The translations under genes and the position numbers were made by a program. Below the pieces are notes generated by a model, which saw only the letters and a program-made list of their open reading frames with translations, did not search any database and had not been told where the DNA came from. 63,968 bases of DNA from Chloroflexota bacterium (GTDB taxonomy: Bacteria; Chloroflexota; Anaerolineae; Anaerolineales; VGOW01), in the NCBI GenBank assembly GCA_016213135.1, contig JACRBQ010000093.1, forward strand, positions 1 through 63,968. Direction: 5' to 3'. This document shows, piece after piece, positions 1-9,207 of this stretch. Each line of letters begins with the position of its first letter. The stretch's first letter is position 1.

Positions 1-198
1 ATCGGTCTTAGCTTGTCGGGCGTCTACCCAATATCCTACACCTACTTGACTTACAAGTTTCTGCCGCAAGGCAGGCGGCCCCGCCGTTTGGGTTACTCAG
101 CATGACACATCACTGGTTTCCCGTTAAACCCGGAAGAGCCAGAAAACAACAAAGCCCTCCCATCGCCTCTGCGAATAAAGGCCTCCGGCCAAAGCCGA

Positions 199-233
199 AA
201 AAAGGGTTTCAGCTAATGACTGAGGCCCTTTTT
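199..233 (-). terminator. Intrinsic terminator of the beta-helix gene
   Basis: Fourteen base pairs (199-212 with 220-233, two of them G-U on the RNA) close a 7-base loop. On the minus strand the stem is followed by a run of six T. It lies about 30 bases downstream of the stop codon of the 264-2549 gene. The A-rich other side could also let it act on plus-strand transcripts. Nothing gene-like is visible in the remaining bases 1-198. Confidence 0.75.
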
Positions 234-263
234 CGTTTCTGACGAGTCCGAACAGCTCGGCGA

Positions 264-2549
264 TTATGGGTTGTAATACACTTTCACTGCCACCCAATCC
301 AGATAGAAGTCGCGGGCGGTGTTGCCGGCAATGTCGGTGAGGCGCACGCGGAAGCTGCCGTCGCCGATTTCGGCCGGGGTCCACGCCCGGCCCCAGGTGT
401 CCGCCGAACCACCGAGCAGGTAAGTCTTTTCGGCCTTCGCCAGCCTGGGCGTCTTCTTCGCCGCCGTCCACGTCACCCCGCCATCCCACGAGAGCTGCAC
501 ACACATCTTGGGAGTGCCGGTTGTGTTATCGGCTTTGGCATCGAGGCGCACTTCAATGCCGCGCACCGTAGAGCTGCCGGGGAACGCGATGCCGTAGGTG
601 TAAAACTGGTGCCGGTCGCGCCTGGGGCTGGCGCAACTGGTGCTCCCTCCGGTGCCGCTGTTCTTGTCGGCGGCAAACGCACCATCGTTGGCGTAGGCAT
701 TGTTCGGTGAGGTTTGGAAGCCGTTGTTATCGCCGCTGTTGGTGGTTTGGGGCGTTTGAGAGGAGGGGCTGTAGTAGCCCGAAGCCCACGGTGTAGCTGT
801 GGGGGTTGGGGTGAGCGTCCTGGTCGCAGTCGGGGTCCTGGTTCGGGTTGGCGTCCTCGAGGGCGTCGGGGTCTTGCTGGCAGTCGGCGTGCGCGTCAGA
901 GTTGGTGTGCGCGTGGCGGTCGATGTTGGAGTCACCGCGAGCGCGCCCCATTCGTAAGCGCCGATGTCAGGCTGTGCGTCACGGGGATTGGCATCAAAGT
1001 CATCGGTTGGCGCGCCGCCGGTTGTGCCGGCATTGATCGCCGGGCTGCCTGACTGGAGATGCGCGTCAAAGGTATCAATGCCGGTGTTGACCAGACCGGG
1101 TGAAACCCCGCAGAGATCGTTGGAGCCTGGACAGAGATTGTCTTTCACATTGGTGATTATCGAATAGTCCATATCAAAAGGATTAGCGGGAAAGGTCTCT
1201 TGATAGATGAGGCAGGTATTCTCAAAGGGCTGAAGGAAATCGGTTTGCCCGACGAAGATGTTGTTTCGCAGGCGCACCCGCTCTGAGCCGTTGGTGGCGC
1301 CGTAGGCCTCCGCCGTCACCAGGCAGTCGCCCTCGCTGGTCAAGGTGTTGTTGGTCACGGTCACCTGGTCGCCTGCCGTGAGGCCGAGAGCCAGGGCATC
1401 GCCCATGGCGCGGCAGTCGTCCACGTTGTAAGTAAAGGTCTGGCCGTTGAAAAAACCACAGTTGCCCACGACAATGGAATTCTCCAGGAGAAACGGCCCG
1501 CGAAAGTTCTTGATCTGGTTGCCGGCGTTGCCCTGGGCCAGGGTGCGGCGGATTTCTATGGAGGAACCGGGTTCACGAATATAGAGGAAATCCAGTCCGT
1601 CGGAGGTGTTGTAGCGAATGACCGAATCCTCCACGATCCAGTGTCCGCCGCTCTCGCCGGTGGCGACGCCATCGCCATAGCCGCCGGCCGACTGTGCCCA
1701 ACAGCCGGTGGGTAGCCCTCCCGGATAGGTCTCGCCGCAACCGTTCCACTCGACGGTCCAGCGGCGAAAGGTCAACGTGCCGGCGTTGGAGTCGCCGTTA
1801 TCGTCCCACAAGTCGCCATCCCAGCCGACCGAGCCGTTGCCGGCGATGCGGACGTTCTCCACCGTCCAGTCGGTGAGCCGACCGGCGTGTACGCCCCCGG
1901 CGGCCAGGCCGTGGATGTTCAAATCGTGGAGATACACGTTGGCCGAGTCTTCGGCGAACAGGCCGTACGCGGCCCATTTCCCATAAGGCGGGTTGTCACG
2001 TTCGCAGGCCAATCCGCCTGAATGGAATTCAACACAACCGGAGTGGTCGGTGATTTCAAAGTATCCGATCTCAATGTTGCTGGCATCGGTCAGGTTGACA
2101 ATGAACCACGGTCGCTCCGTTCCCCATAGTTCGGGTGGGGTTTGATTATCCCCGAGGATGCGGGTGCGATTGGTGGAGTTGGGCCCGCTGGGGATGGGCG
2201 GCATAAGGCAGTCAAAGGCGCCGCCGGCATCGCAGTTGCCGGTCCCTGGCGCGCCGTAGCCCATCTTGTAGGAGCCGCTGGCGATTATCAGGGTGTCGCC
2301 GCCGGCAATGCGTGGCGTACCGCCGGGCGGCAGGGCGCGGAAGGGGTGATCCCACGCGCAGGGCTGGCCCGTGCCGCTGCCGGGATAAGGCGCATTAACA
2401 CGCCCGGTGCATTGGGCAGCGGAGCCGCCATCGGTGCGGACATAGTAGGTCGTGTAGGCGGCGCGCGCCGGCAGGGCGGTTGCCAGCGCGGCGAGCGAAA
2501 GCAGTGCGGCGAGAACGAGGGCGAGGGTGAGCGAGCGAGAGGCAGTCAT
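264..2549 (-). CDS. Secreted right-handed beta-helix protein with Thr/Pro linker
   Basis: A 761-residue exported protein. Residues 1-30 form a signal peptide ending in ALPARA. Residues roughly 90-535 are rich in short Asn/Gly/Val turns typical of right-handed parallel beta-helices, and the block closes with SPAINAG and DIGAYEWG, the usual end of the 'choice-of-anchor Q' type of beta-helix protein. Residues about 538-588 are a Thr-Pro-Arg-rich linker of TRTPT-like units, followed by a C-terminal beta-sandwich-like domain of about 170 residues. A GGAGGA ribosome site lies just before the ATG. It is probably a surface protein; the ligand or substrate is unknown. No polysaccharide-lyase catalytic residues can be assigned. 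It has its own terminator and seems monocistronic. Confidence 0.85.
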   Translation of the reverse strand: MTASRSLTLALVLAALLSLAALATALPARAAYTTYYVRTDGGSAAQCTGRVNAPYPGSGTGQPCAWDHPFRALPPGGTPRIAGGDTLIIASGSYKMGYGAPGTGNCDAGGAFDCLMPPIPSGPNSTNRTRILGDNQTPPELWGTERPWFIVNLTDASNIEIGYFEITDHSGCVEFHSGGLACERDNPPYGKWAAYGLFAEDSANVYLHDLNIHGLAAGGVHAGRLTDWTVENVRIAGNGSVGWDGDLWDDNGDSNAGTLTFRRWTVEWNGCGETYPGGLPTGCWAQSAGGYGDGVATGESGGHWIVEDSVIRYNTSDGLDFLYIREPGSSIEIRRTLAQGNAGNQIKNFRGPFLLENSIVVGNCGFFNGQTFTYNVDDCRAMGDALALGLTAGDQVTVTNNTLTSEGDCLVTAEAYGATNGSERVRLRNNIFVGQTDFLQPFENTCLIYQETFPANPFDMDYSIITNVKDNLCPGSNDLCGVSPGLVNTGIDTFDAHLQSGSPAINAGTTGGAPTDDFDANPRDAQPDIGAYEWGALAVTPTSTATRTPTLTRTPTASKTPTPSRTPTRTRTPTATRTLTPTPTATPWASGYYSPSSQTPQTTNSGDNNGFQTSPNNAYANDGAFAADKNSGTGGSTSCASPRRDRHQFYTYGIAFPGSSTVRGIEVRLDAKADNTTGTPKMCVQLSWDGGVTWTAAKKTPRLAKAEKTYLLGGSADTWGRAWTPAEIGDGSFRVRLTDIAGNTARDFYLDWVAVKVYYNP

Positions 2550-2731
2550 TGTTCCTCCAGTAAGGCATGGGAGCAGGCCGCAAGCGTGACTCAGGAATCA
2601 TCATACGCTTTTTGGAGGTGATTGGGAATAGACAATTGTAACGATTCGTAAGTACTTCCACCGAATCCGATAAGGCATCACCCTTTTGATTCGTGAACCC
2701 AATGGGCTACCCCAGTCGGCGACCCAAAACA

Positions 2732-2764
2732 GAACCGGGCATGGGTATGGCCCACGCCCGGTTC
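2732..2764 (-). terminator. Likely terminator of the small exported protein gene
   Basis: Arms GAACCGGGC/GCCCGGTTC plus an inner TGGG/CCCA (one mismatch between) enclose a 5-base loop. On the minus strand the stem is followed by TGTTTTGGG, a moderate U-tract. It lies 24 bases beyond the stop codon at 2788. Confidence 0.6.
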
Positions 2765-2787
2765 GTCAGCGATATTCGGTTGTGCTG

Positions 2788-3276
2788 TTACGGGGCTGGC
2801 GTGGCGGCGGGAGCGACCGTGCCGCTGCCGGGCCGGGGGCCGCGTGGGCCGCCGCCGTTGCCGTCACACTGCCCGCCGGGGCCTTTGTGGGCCAGCATGG
2901 CATCGGCCTGCGCCTGAGTGATCTTGCCGTCTTTCAGCGCCTGGGCAATCGCCTCCGCGCGGCCCGCATCCATGGCGGCGTGCAGCGTGGCCTGGTCCAC
3001 GCCCTTCTCGTCCGCCAGTTGGTGAGGGGTCTTGCCCGAGGCCAGCGCCGCCTGGTAATCCGACAGCGTCATGCCCAACGCCGCAGCCACCTTGGCATCG
3101 ATGGTGTCCCTGTAGTCGGCCAGGATGCCATACCCCGGACGGTGCGGGCCGGGGCCGCCGGTGGTGGGCGCGGCCGTGGTGGGTGTGACCTCCTGCGCAA
3201 AGGCGAAGGCCGTTGCCCCGAAAGCCATCACAGCGACCAATCCGATAATGCTTGCAACTTTCACGTACTTGTTCAT
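2788..3276 (-). CDS. Small exported protein, DUF2680/YckD-like
   Basis: I start this at the ATG at 3276, which has GGAGGA about six bases upstream and gives an N-terminal signal peptide (MNKYVKVASIIGLVAVM...AFAQ); a longer frame upstream has no such support. The mature part of about 130 residues has a Pro/Thr/Gly-rich entry, then helical segments that read like DUF2680/YckD proteins: a MTLSDYQAALASGKT segment, and LKDGKITQAQADAML near the end. The tail is Gly/Pro-rich. Function is unknown; such proteins are extracytoplasmic. It is a single gene with its own terminator, and the next gene upstream (3469-4614) is 192 bases away. Confidence 0.75.
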   Translation of the reverse strand: MNKYVKVASIIGLVAVMAFGATAFAFAQEVTPTTAAPTTGGPGPHRPGYGILADYRDTIDAKVAAALGMTLSDYQAALASGKTPHQLADEKGVDQATLHAAMDAGRAEAIAQALKDGKITQAQADAMLAHKGPGGQCDGNGGGPRGPRPGSGTVAPAATPAP

Positions 3277-3301
3277 GGGTTCCTCCAGATTGTAATTTGG
3301 C

Positions 3302-3319
3302 AACGGGCCAATTCCCGTT
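3302..3319. promoter_or_regulatory. Possible operator: AACGGG-N6-CCCGTT
   Basis: A perfect 6-base inverted repeat with a 6-base spacer, about 26-43 bases upstream of the start of the exported-protein gene. The place and symmetry would suit a repressor site, but no known consensus was recognised and no clear -35 box is visible, so this is weak. Confidence 0.28.
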
Positions 3320-3468
3320 CCCTTATTGGGCATCACTTTAGCCGCGACGTGTGGAGGACTCGTGAAGAAGTGACGCCGGTCTTGAAAAATCAATCGCCCC
3401 GGCCCCGGCAAAATTCCGCCGGAAACAGGGGCAATTGTTAGGAAGTTGTTCAGAGCGCGGGTCGGAGC

Positions 3469-4614
3469 TTACATCAGCGCCTGCTGCAAGTCGGCGATCA
3501 GATCGTCCTTGTGTTCCAGCCCCACCGAAACGCGAATGAGGCCCGGCGCCACTTCCAGCGGCGAACCGGCGGTGCTGGCGTGGGTCATGGCCGCCGGAAT
3601 CTCGATGAGCGATTCGACTCCCCCGAGCGACTCGGCCAGCGCGAACAGATGGGTGCGGGCCACCACCCGGCGGGCCGCCGCCACTCCGCCGTGCATCACA
3701 AACGAGAGCATGCCGCCGCCGTTCCGCATTTGCCGCGCCGCCAGCGCGTGTTGCGGGTGATCGCTCAGGCCGGGGTAGATCACTTCTTTGACTTCCGGGT
3801 GATCGGATAGGAACTGCGCCACGGCCAGCGCGTTCTCGGCGTGCCTGTCCATGCGCAGGGCCAGCGTCTTCAGGCCGCGCAGCACCAGCCAGCAATCCAT
3901 GGGGCCGGGCACCGCGCCCACGGCATTCTGCAAAAACTTCAGCCGCTCAAACACGGCCTCGTCGTTCATCAGCGCCGCGCCGCCCACCACGTCGGAGTGG
4001 CCGCCGAGGTATTTGGTGGTGGAATGGGCGACGATGTCCGCGCCGAGGGCCAGCGGTCGCTGCAGGTAGGGCGTGGCGAAGGTGTTGTCCACCATCACCA
4101 GCGTGCGCGGGCCGTTGGCGTGGGCCAATGCGGCAATGGCTTCGATGTCGAATACTTTGAGGCGCGGGTTGGTGGGGGTTTCCAGCAGCACCATGCGCGT
4201 ATCGGGCCGCAGTCCGGCCTGCACCGCGCGCAAGTCTGTCATCTCCACAAAGGAATGGGCAATGCCGTAATCTTTCAGCACTTTGTCCAGCAGCCGGAAC
4301 GTGCCGCCATACACGTCGTTGCCGGCCAGCACGTGCTCGCCAGAGGCCACCAGCCGAAGCACCGTATCGATGGCCGCCATGCCCGACGAAAACGCCAGCC
4401 CGTGCGTCCCGCCCTCCAGCGCCGCCAGGCAGTCTTCCAGCGCTGTGCGCGTGGGGTTGCCGGTGCGCGAATACTCGTAGCCTTTGTGCACCCCCACCGC
4501 CGATTGCACGTAGGTCGAAGTCTGATAGATGGGCGTCATCACCGCCCCGGTACTCGGGTCCGGCTGCTGCCCGGCGTGAATGGCAAGCGTTTCAATGTGG
4601 TAGGGTTTAGTCAT
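3469..4614 (-). CDS. Cystathionine gamma-synthase/lyase-type PLP enzyme
   Basis: A 381-residue member of the Cys/Met-metabolism PLP enzyme family (cystathionine gamma-synthase, gamma-lyase or methionine gamma-lyase). The family core is complete: the YSRTGNPTR substrate loop, the SSGMAAI cofactor-phosphate region, the METPTNP-type segment (here LLETPTNP), VDNTFATPY, and the PLP-binding lysine K201 in HSTTKYLGGHSDVVGG. Length is normal. The sequence does not decide between synthesis and breakdown of cystathionine. It is transcribed away from the 4721 gene, and the shared 106-base gap is filled by a heptamer array. No SAM riboswitch or T-box is visible upstream. Confidence 0.9.
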   Translation of the reverse strand: MTKPYHIETLAIHAGQQPDPSTGAVMTPIYQTSTYVQSAVGVHKGYEYSRTGNPTRTALEDCLAALEGGTHGLAFSSGMAAIDTVLRLVASGEHVLAGNDVYGGTFRLLDKVLKDYGIAHSFVEMTDLRAVQAGLRPDTRMVLLETPTNPRLKVFDIEAIAALAHANGPRTLVMVDNTFATPYLQRPLALGADIVAHSTTKYLGGHSDVVGGAALMNDEAVFERLKFLQNAVGAVPGPMDCWLVLRGLKTLALRMDRHAENALAVAQFLSDHPEVKEVIYPGLSDHPQHALAARQMRNGGGMLSFVMHGGVAAARRVVARTHLFALAESLGGVESLIEIPAAMTHASTAGSPLEVAPGLIRVSVGLEHKDDLIADLQQALM

Positions 4615-4630
4615 GGAACCTCAGTGAATG

Positions 4631-4700
4631 TTGAGTTTTGAATTCTGGATATTGGGTATTGGGTATTCGGTATTGGGTATTGGGTATTGGGTATTGAACT
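4631..4700. repeat. Heptamer array A, 10 units (TTGGGTA)
   Basis: Ten consecutive 7-mers in exact phase: TTGAGTT, TTGAATT, CTGGATA, then TTGGGTA copies with one TTCGGTA, ending TTGAACT. It fills the gap between two divergent start codons, so it must hold or border both promoters. Confidence 0.9.
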
Positions 4701-4704
4701 CCAG

Positions 4705-4710
4705 TATAAT
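4705..4710 (+). promoter_or_regulatory. Candidate -10 box TATAAT
   Basis: A perfect TATAAT lies 10 bases before the ATG at 4721. The nearest -35-like hexamer is a TTGGGT inside the heptamer array at 4680-4685 with a long 19-base spacer. If it is used, the transcript would be almost leaderless; no ribosome site precedes the ATG, which agrees with that. Confidence 0.35.
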
Positions 4711-4720
4711 CGCTTTCACT

Positions 4721-5083
4721 ATGGAAGAAATCGAATTTGTCGAACCGGACGAAGTGCCCCAGCCTCCCGCCGAGGTGAAGATCGAAAGCCTGCTGGCGCG
4801 GGTGTACCCCGATGGCCGCCGGGTGCGGGTGGATGTGAAACTCACCCCATTTATGGAACGGCCCAATCTCGAATTTCGCGTGACCAACGCCCAGGGCTAC
4901 GAGGTGGCGTCGCTATCGGTCATCGAGTCGATGGACTACAAGTTTGAAATGACGGTGCACTTGCGCGGGCCGCAGCCCTCGGGGCCGCACACCCTGCGCG
5001 GCGAACTGTTTTACGGCGACGACCCCGCCGCCCCGCGCCGCACGTTGGAAACGGTTTTCGACGTACCCCCGCCGATGGGCTGA
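4721..5083 (+). CDS. Conserved-type small protein, unknown function
   Basis: A 120-residue soluble protein. I use the ATG at 4721 because upstream codons in this frame are only translated heptamer repeat. The acidic start (MEEIEFVEPDEVPQPP) is followed by a beta-rich region (RVYPDGRRVRVDVKLTPF, LEFRVTNAQGYEVAS) and LRGELFYGDDP near the end, which looks like a small beta-sandwich. No signal peptide or membrane segment. I do not recognise the family. It is 78 bases upstream of ppc on the same strand and could be co-transcribed with it. Confidence 0.65.
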   Translation: MEEIEFVEPDEVPQPPAEVKIESLLARVYPDGRRVRVDVKLTPFMERPNLEFRVTNAQGYEVASLSVIESMDYKFEMTVHLRGPQPSGPHTLRGELFYGDDPAAPRRTLETVFDVPPPMG

Positions 5084-5161
5084 ACCCGCGTCCCCCGCGC
5101 AGCAACGAGTCTTCGGTCGCGGGGAAGTATATCATCCACACCCCCACACTCCCACACACTC

Positions 5162-7921
5162 TTGGACCTCTCTGCCACCATTCACCTGCTTGCCGACCTG
5201 CTCGGCGAAGTGATCGGCCAACAAGAATCCCCGGCCCTCTTTGAAATCGAAGAACGGATCCGCGCGCTGGCAAAAGCCCGCCGCGCCGCCGATGGCCCCG
5301 CCGCCGACCTCCCGCCCGAACAGGCCGCTTCTCACCTCGCCGCCGCCGTGGCCGCCCTCGCGCCCGACCACGCCCGCGTCGTGGCGGCCGCCTTCACGCT
5401 CTACTTCGACCTCGTCAACCTGGCCGAAGATCACAGCCGCGTGCTGGCTCTGCGGCAGCACGAGCGGGACCGCCACCCGGCCCCCGTGGGCGAATCGGTG
5501 GCCGAGGCCGTGGCCCGGCTGAGAAGCATCGGCGTCACCGACTCGCAAATGGCCGCCCTGCTCCGCGAGTTGCGCATCGAACTCGTCCTCACCGCGCACC
5601 CCACCGAGGCCAAACGCCGCACCACCCTCTCGCAACTCGAACGCCTCAGCGCCGCCCTGCGCGCCCTCGACAGCGCCGACTTGCTGCCGCGCGAGCGCGA
5701 CGAGCGCGCCGCCACCCTGCGGGCCGAAGTCACCGCCCTGTGGCTCACCGACCGGGCCCGCACCCAGCGCCCCACCGTCACCGACGAGGTCCGCACCGGC
5801 CTGTATTTCATTGGCAACATTTTCTGGCACGCCCTGCCCCGCATTTACGCCGACCTCGACTCGGCGCTGGCCCGGCATTACCCCGGCCTGCGCGCCCCGC
5901 AGCGCTGGCTTACGCTGGCTTCGTGGATCGGCGGCGACCGCGACGGCAACCCCAACGTCACCGCCGAAGTCACCGCCGAAACCCTGCGCCTCCATCGCGG
6001 CCTGGCCGTCGAAACCCACCGCGCCGCCCTCGAAGACCTCTCGCGCCGCCTGAGCTACAGCGCCCACCGCCTGCCGCCTCCGCCCGAACTGCAAGCGTGG
6101 CTCGACAGCCGCCACCCGCTGCCCGAACACGCGGCGTACCTCGAAATGCGCTACACCACCGAGCCGTACCGCCTCGCCGTCTCGCTCCTCGCCGCCGATC
6201 TGCGCAACGCCTCGCGAGACAAAATGACGGCCCACCTCCTCGGAACCGAACCGCACGCCGCGCGCGTCCACACTGCCGACTTCACCGGCCTGCTCGACCT
6301 CATGGCCCGCGCCACTCGCCGCGCCCTCGAGCACACCCATCATCTCCTCTTCACCATCCGCCGCCAGTTCGACATCTTTGACCTGCACGCCGCGCGCCTC
6401 GACTTGCGCGAAGACTCCTCGCGCCTCGCCTCGGCCCTCGGCGAAATCCTGCGGGCCCTCAACATCGATCTGCACTTTGACGAGGCCGAAGACTCCGCCC
6501 GCGCCGAAACCCTGCGGCGGCTGCTTGGCACGCCGCCGCCGGCCCTCGCCCGCCGCCCCGGCGTGACCACCGAAACCGCCGAAACGTGGGCCCTCTTTCA
6601 ACTCCTCGCCCGCGCCCGCAACGTATACGGGCGCGAACTGCTCGGCCCGTTCATCATCTCCATGGCGCGCGGCCCCGCCGACGTGCTCACCGTGCTGCTC
6701 CTCGCGCGCTGGGCCGGGTGCGCCGAGGGCCTGCAAATCGTCCCGCTGTTTGAAACCCTTGCCGACCTCGAAGCCGCCCCGCGCATCCTCGCCGACTTGT
6801 TTGCCCACGACGAATATCGCGCCCACCTCGCCGCCTGCAACGGCGAGCAAATGGTGATGATCGGCTACTCCGACAGCAACAAAGACGGCGGCTACGTGGC
6901 CGCCAATTGGGCGCTGTATCGGGCGCAGGAAGCCATCGCCCAAACCTGCCGCCGCCACAACGTGCGCCTCACTCTCTTTCACGGCCGGGGCGGCACAGTG
7001 GCCCGGGGTGGCGGCCCGGCGCACCAGGCCATCCGCGCCCAGCCCCCCGGCACCATCAATGGCCGTTTCCGTTTAACTGAGCAGGGGGAGATCATCGCTT
7101 CGCGCTATGCCGATCCGGACATCGCCCATCGCCATCTGGAACAAATCGTTAGCGCCGTGCTGCTGGCCTCTGCGCCCGGACCCTCGTCGCCAGTGGCCGC
7201 ATCGCTCCAACCCCGTTGGCGTGACGCCCTGGCGCAAATGGCCGCCTCGGCCCGTGACGCCTATCGCGGCCTCGTCTACGACACCCCCGGCTTCACGGAC
7301 TACTGGCGCTCGGCCACGCCCATCGACGAGATCAGCCGCTTGCGATTCGGTTCGCGCCCGGCGGCGCGGCGCGGAGACGCGCCGTTGAGCGTCTCCACCA
7401 TCCGCGCCATCCCGTGGGTGTTCAGTTGGATGCAGAGCCGCTTCAACCTGCCCGGCTGGTACGGCCTCGGCTCGGCGCTGAGCGCGCGGCCCGACATCAA
7501 AAACCTGCAATCCGAAATGTATTCGGCGTGGCCCTTCTTCCGCGCCCTCATCAACAACGCCGAAATGTCCCTCGTCAAGGCCGACCTCGGCATCGCCGTC
7601 CTGTACTCCAACCTTGTGCCGGAGCACGCCCTGGCGCAAACCATCTTCGACCGCATCCGCGAAGAATACGACCGCACCCGCGAGGCCGTTCTTGCCATCA
7701 CCGGCCAGACCGAGCTTATGTCCGCGCAGACCGTCATCCAGCGCTCGGTGCAGCGCCGCAACCCGTACGTCGATCCGCTCAATTACATTCAGGTTGAAAT
7801 GCTGCGCCGCCTGCGCGGCCTGCCCGAGGCCGAGCGCGAGGGCACGGAGGCCGAAGGCCTGCGCGAGGTCATTGTCCTCACCATCAACGGCATCGCCTCC
7901 GGATTGAAGAACACCGGCTGA
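5162..7921 (+). CDS. ppc: Phosphoenolpyruvate carboxylase
   Basis: Bacterial-type PEP carboxylase of 919 residues: it adds bicarbonate to phosphoenolpyruvate, giving oxaloacetate to refill the TCA cycle. Signature pieces are present: LTAHPTEAKRR with the catalytic His at residue 146, GGDRDGNPNVT near residue 260, the VMIGYSDSNKDGGY stretch near 562, the FHGRGGTVARGGGP loop near 606, and the invariant C-terminal end ...NGIASGLKNTG. The start is a TTG (5162); no ribosome site is evident, but the family N-terminus (LSATIHLLADLLGEVI) begins exactly there. Length is typical, and codon use is strongly GC-biased like its neighbours. Confidence 0.96.
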   Translation: MDLSATIHLLADLLGEVIGQQESPALFEIEERIRALAKARRAADGPAADLPPEQAASHLAAAVAALAPDHARVVAAAFTLYFDLVNLAEDHSRVLALRQHERDRHPAPVGESVAEAVARLRSIGVTDSQMAALLRELRIELVLTAHPTEAKRRTTLSQLERLSAALRALDSADLLPRERDERAATLRAEVTALWLTDRARTQRPTVTDEVRTGLYFIGNIFWHALPRIYADLDSALARHYPGLRAPQRWLTLASWIGGDRDGNPNVTAEVTAETLRLHRGLAVETHRAALEDLSRRLSYSAHRLPPPPELQAWLDSRHPLPEHAAYLEMRYTTEPYRLAVSLLAADLRNASRDKMTAHLLGTEPHAARVHTADFTGLLDLMARATRRALEHTHHLLFTIRRQFDIFDLHAARLDLREDSSRLASALGEILRALNIDLHFDEAEDSARAETLRRLLGTPPPALARRPGVTTETAETWALFQLLARARNVYGRELLGPFIISMARGPADVLTVLLLARWAGCAEGLQIVPLFETLADLEAAPRILADLFAHDEYRAHLAACNGEQMVMIGYSDSNKDGGYVAANWALYRAQEAIAQTCRRHNVRLTLFHGRGGTVARGGGPAHQAIRAQPPGTINGRFRLTEQGEIIASRYADPDIAHRHLEQIVSAVLLASAPGPSSPVAASLQPRWRDALAQMAASARDAYRGLVYDTPGFTDYWRSATPIDEISRLRFGSRPAARRGDAPLSVSTIRAIPWVFSWMQSRFNLPGWYGLGSALSARPDIKNLQSEMYSAWPFFRALINNAEMSLVKADLGIAVLYSNLVPEHALAQTIFDRIREEYDRTREAVLAITGQTELMSAQTVIQRSVQRRNPYVDPLNYIQVEMLRRLRGLPEAEREGTEAEGLREVIVLTINGIASGLKNTG

Positions 7922-7945
7922 GTTACGGCAAAAACATATCTTCTC

Positions 7946-8013
7946 AAAATTGTGGGGGCGAACCTGTGTGTTCGCCCAGGGCAGACACACAGGTCTGCCC
8001 CCACCCCAATTTA
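7946..8013. repeat. Palindromic intergenic repeat
   Basis: A long imperfect inverted repeat: AAATTG-TGGGGGC-GAACCTGTGTGT on the left pairs with ACACACAGGTCTGCCCCCA and CAATTT on the right. It fills the gap between ppc and the aminotransferase gene and may end ppc transcription, though there is no T-run. The words GGGGGCGA/TCTGCCCCC resemble palindromic repeats common in Chloroflexota and cyanobacteria. Confidence 0.7.
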
Positions 8014-8037
8014 TTGAGATGATGCCAAAAACAAATC

Positions 8038-9207
8038 ATGGACTCTCTCAAATCTCTCTTTCTGCTCGATCCCGATGTGACCTTTCTGAATCACGGCTCC
8101 TTCGGCGCTTGTCCGCTCCCGGTGTTCGAGGAGTATCAGCGCTGGCAGCGCGAACTGGAGAGTCGGCCCGTGGAGTTTTTGGGCCGCCGGGCCACCGCGC
8201 TCCTGGCCGAGGCCCGCGCGGCGCTGGCCGCCTACCTCGGCGCGCCCGCCGACGACGTGGTCTACTTCCCCAACCCCACCACCGCCGTCAACATGGTCGC
8301 CCGCAGCCTGCGCCTGCAACCGGGCGACGAAATCCTGGCCACCGATCACGAATACGGCGCGATGGATCGCACGTGGAAAGTGATCTGCGGAAAAACCGGA
8401 GCGAAATATGTTCGCCGCCCCATCCCCCTGCCCGTTACCTCCCATGCCGAATTTGTGGAACAGTTTTGGGCCGGGGTCAACCAGCGCACACGAGTCATAT
8501 TCCTCAGCCACATCACCAGCCCCACGGCGCTGACCTTCCCCGTGCAGGAAATCTGCCGCCGCGCCCGCGCCGCCGGGCTGCTCACCGTGGTGGATGGCGC
8601 CCACGCGCCGGGGCAGCTGCCGCTGAATTTACCGCAACTGGGCTGCGACCTGTACACGGGCGCATGCCACAAATGGCTGTGCGCGCCCAAGGGGTCGGCG
8701 TTTTTATACGCCCGGCCCGAAGTGCAATCGTGGCTGGAGCCGTTGGTGGTCGGTTGGGGGTGGAGCGATGCGGAGGAGTATGCGCCCAACCCGGAGATGG
8801 GCGGCACGCCGTTCATCCGCTTTCACCAGTGGCAGGGCACGCGCGACCTGGCCGCGTTTTTGGCGACCCCGGCGGCCATCGCCTTTCAAGCCGCGCACGA
8901 TTGGGAGGCTGTGCGCCGCCGGTGCCGCGTCCTCGCCGCCGACACGCGCCACCGCCTCAACGCCCTCACCGGCCTCCCGGCCATCTGCCCGGATTCGCCG
9001 GAGTGGTTCACCCAGCTCTTCGCCGCCCGCCTGCCCGATGGCGCGGACACGAAGGCGCTGAAGACGGCGCTGTACGACGACTATCGAATTGAAGCGCCGC
9101 TGATTGAATGGAACGGGCAGAAGTTCATCCGCGTGTCGTTTCAGGGCTACAACACGCAGGCCGACGGCGAGGCGCTGGTGGAGGCGATGGGGGATCTACT
9201 GGGCTAA
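8038..9207 (+). CDS. Class-V aminotransferase, isopenicillin-N-epimerase-like
   Basis: A 389-residue PLP enzyme of fold type I, class V. The start FLNHGSFGACP, the NPTTAVNMVARSL segment, VDGAHAPGQLPL (Asp that holds the PLP nitrogen) and the cofactor lysine K212 in GACHKWLCAPKG match the isopenicillin-N epimerase/cysteine desulfurase-like branch. The catalytic cysteine loop of true cysteine desulfurases is not obvious, so an epimerase, lyase or aminotransferase role on an amino acid or small peptide is more likely than sulfur transfer. The last 12 bases overlap, tail to tail, the small gene on the other strand. Confidence 0.85.
   Translation: MDSLKSLFLLDPDVTFLNHGSFGACPLPVFEEYQRWQRELESRPVEFLGRRATALLAEARAALAAYLGAPADDVVYFPNPTTAVNMVARSLRLQPGDEILATDHEYGAMDRTWKVICGKTGAKYVRRPIPLPVTSHAEFVEQFWAGVNQRTRVIFLSHITSPTALTFPVQEICRRARAAGLLTVVDGAHAPGQLPLNLPQLGCDLYTGACHKWLCAPKGSAFLYARPEVQSWLEPLVVGWGWSDAEEYAPNPEMGGTPFIRFHQWQGTRDLAAFLATPAAIAFQAAHDWEAVRRRCRVLAADTRHRLNALTGLPAICPDSPEWFTQLFAARLPDGADTKALKTALYDDYRIEAPLIEWNGQKFIRVSFQGYNTQADGEALVEAMGDLLG

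Noticed and set aside
3360-3430. Terminator after the Cys/Met gene
   Set aside because: The GC-rich stem with CCGGC/GCCGG is imperfect and interrupted; the T-run is displaced, so I do not list it.
4615-4720. Possible SAM riboswitch or T-box before the Cys/Met enzyme
   Set aside because: The leader is a heptamer array with no conserved riboswitch stems.
5132-7024. A 630-residue minus-strand frame opposite ppc
   Set aside because: Antisense of a GC-rich gene with complete PEP carboxylase motifs; its composition (Val/Gly/Ala/Glu/Arg) is typical of shadow frames.
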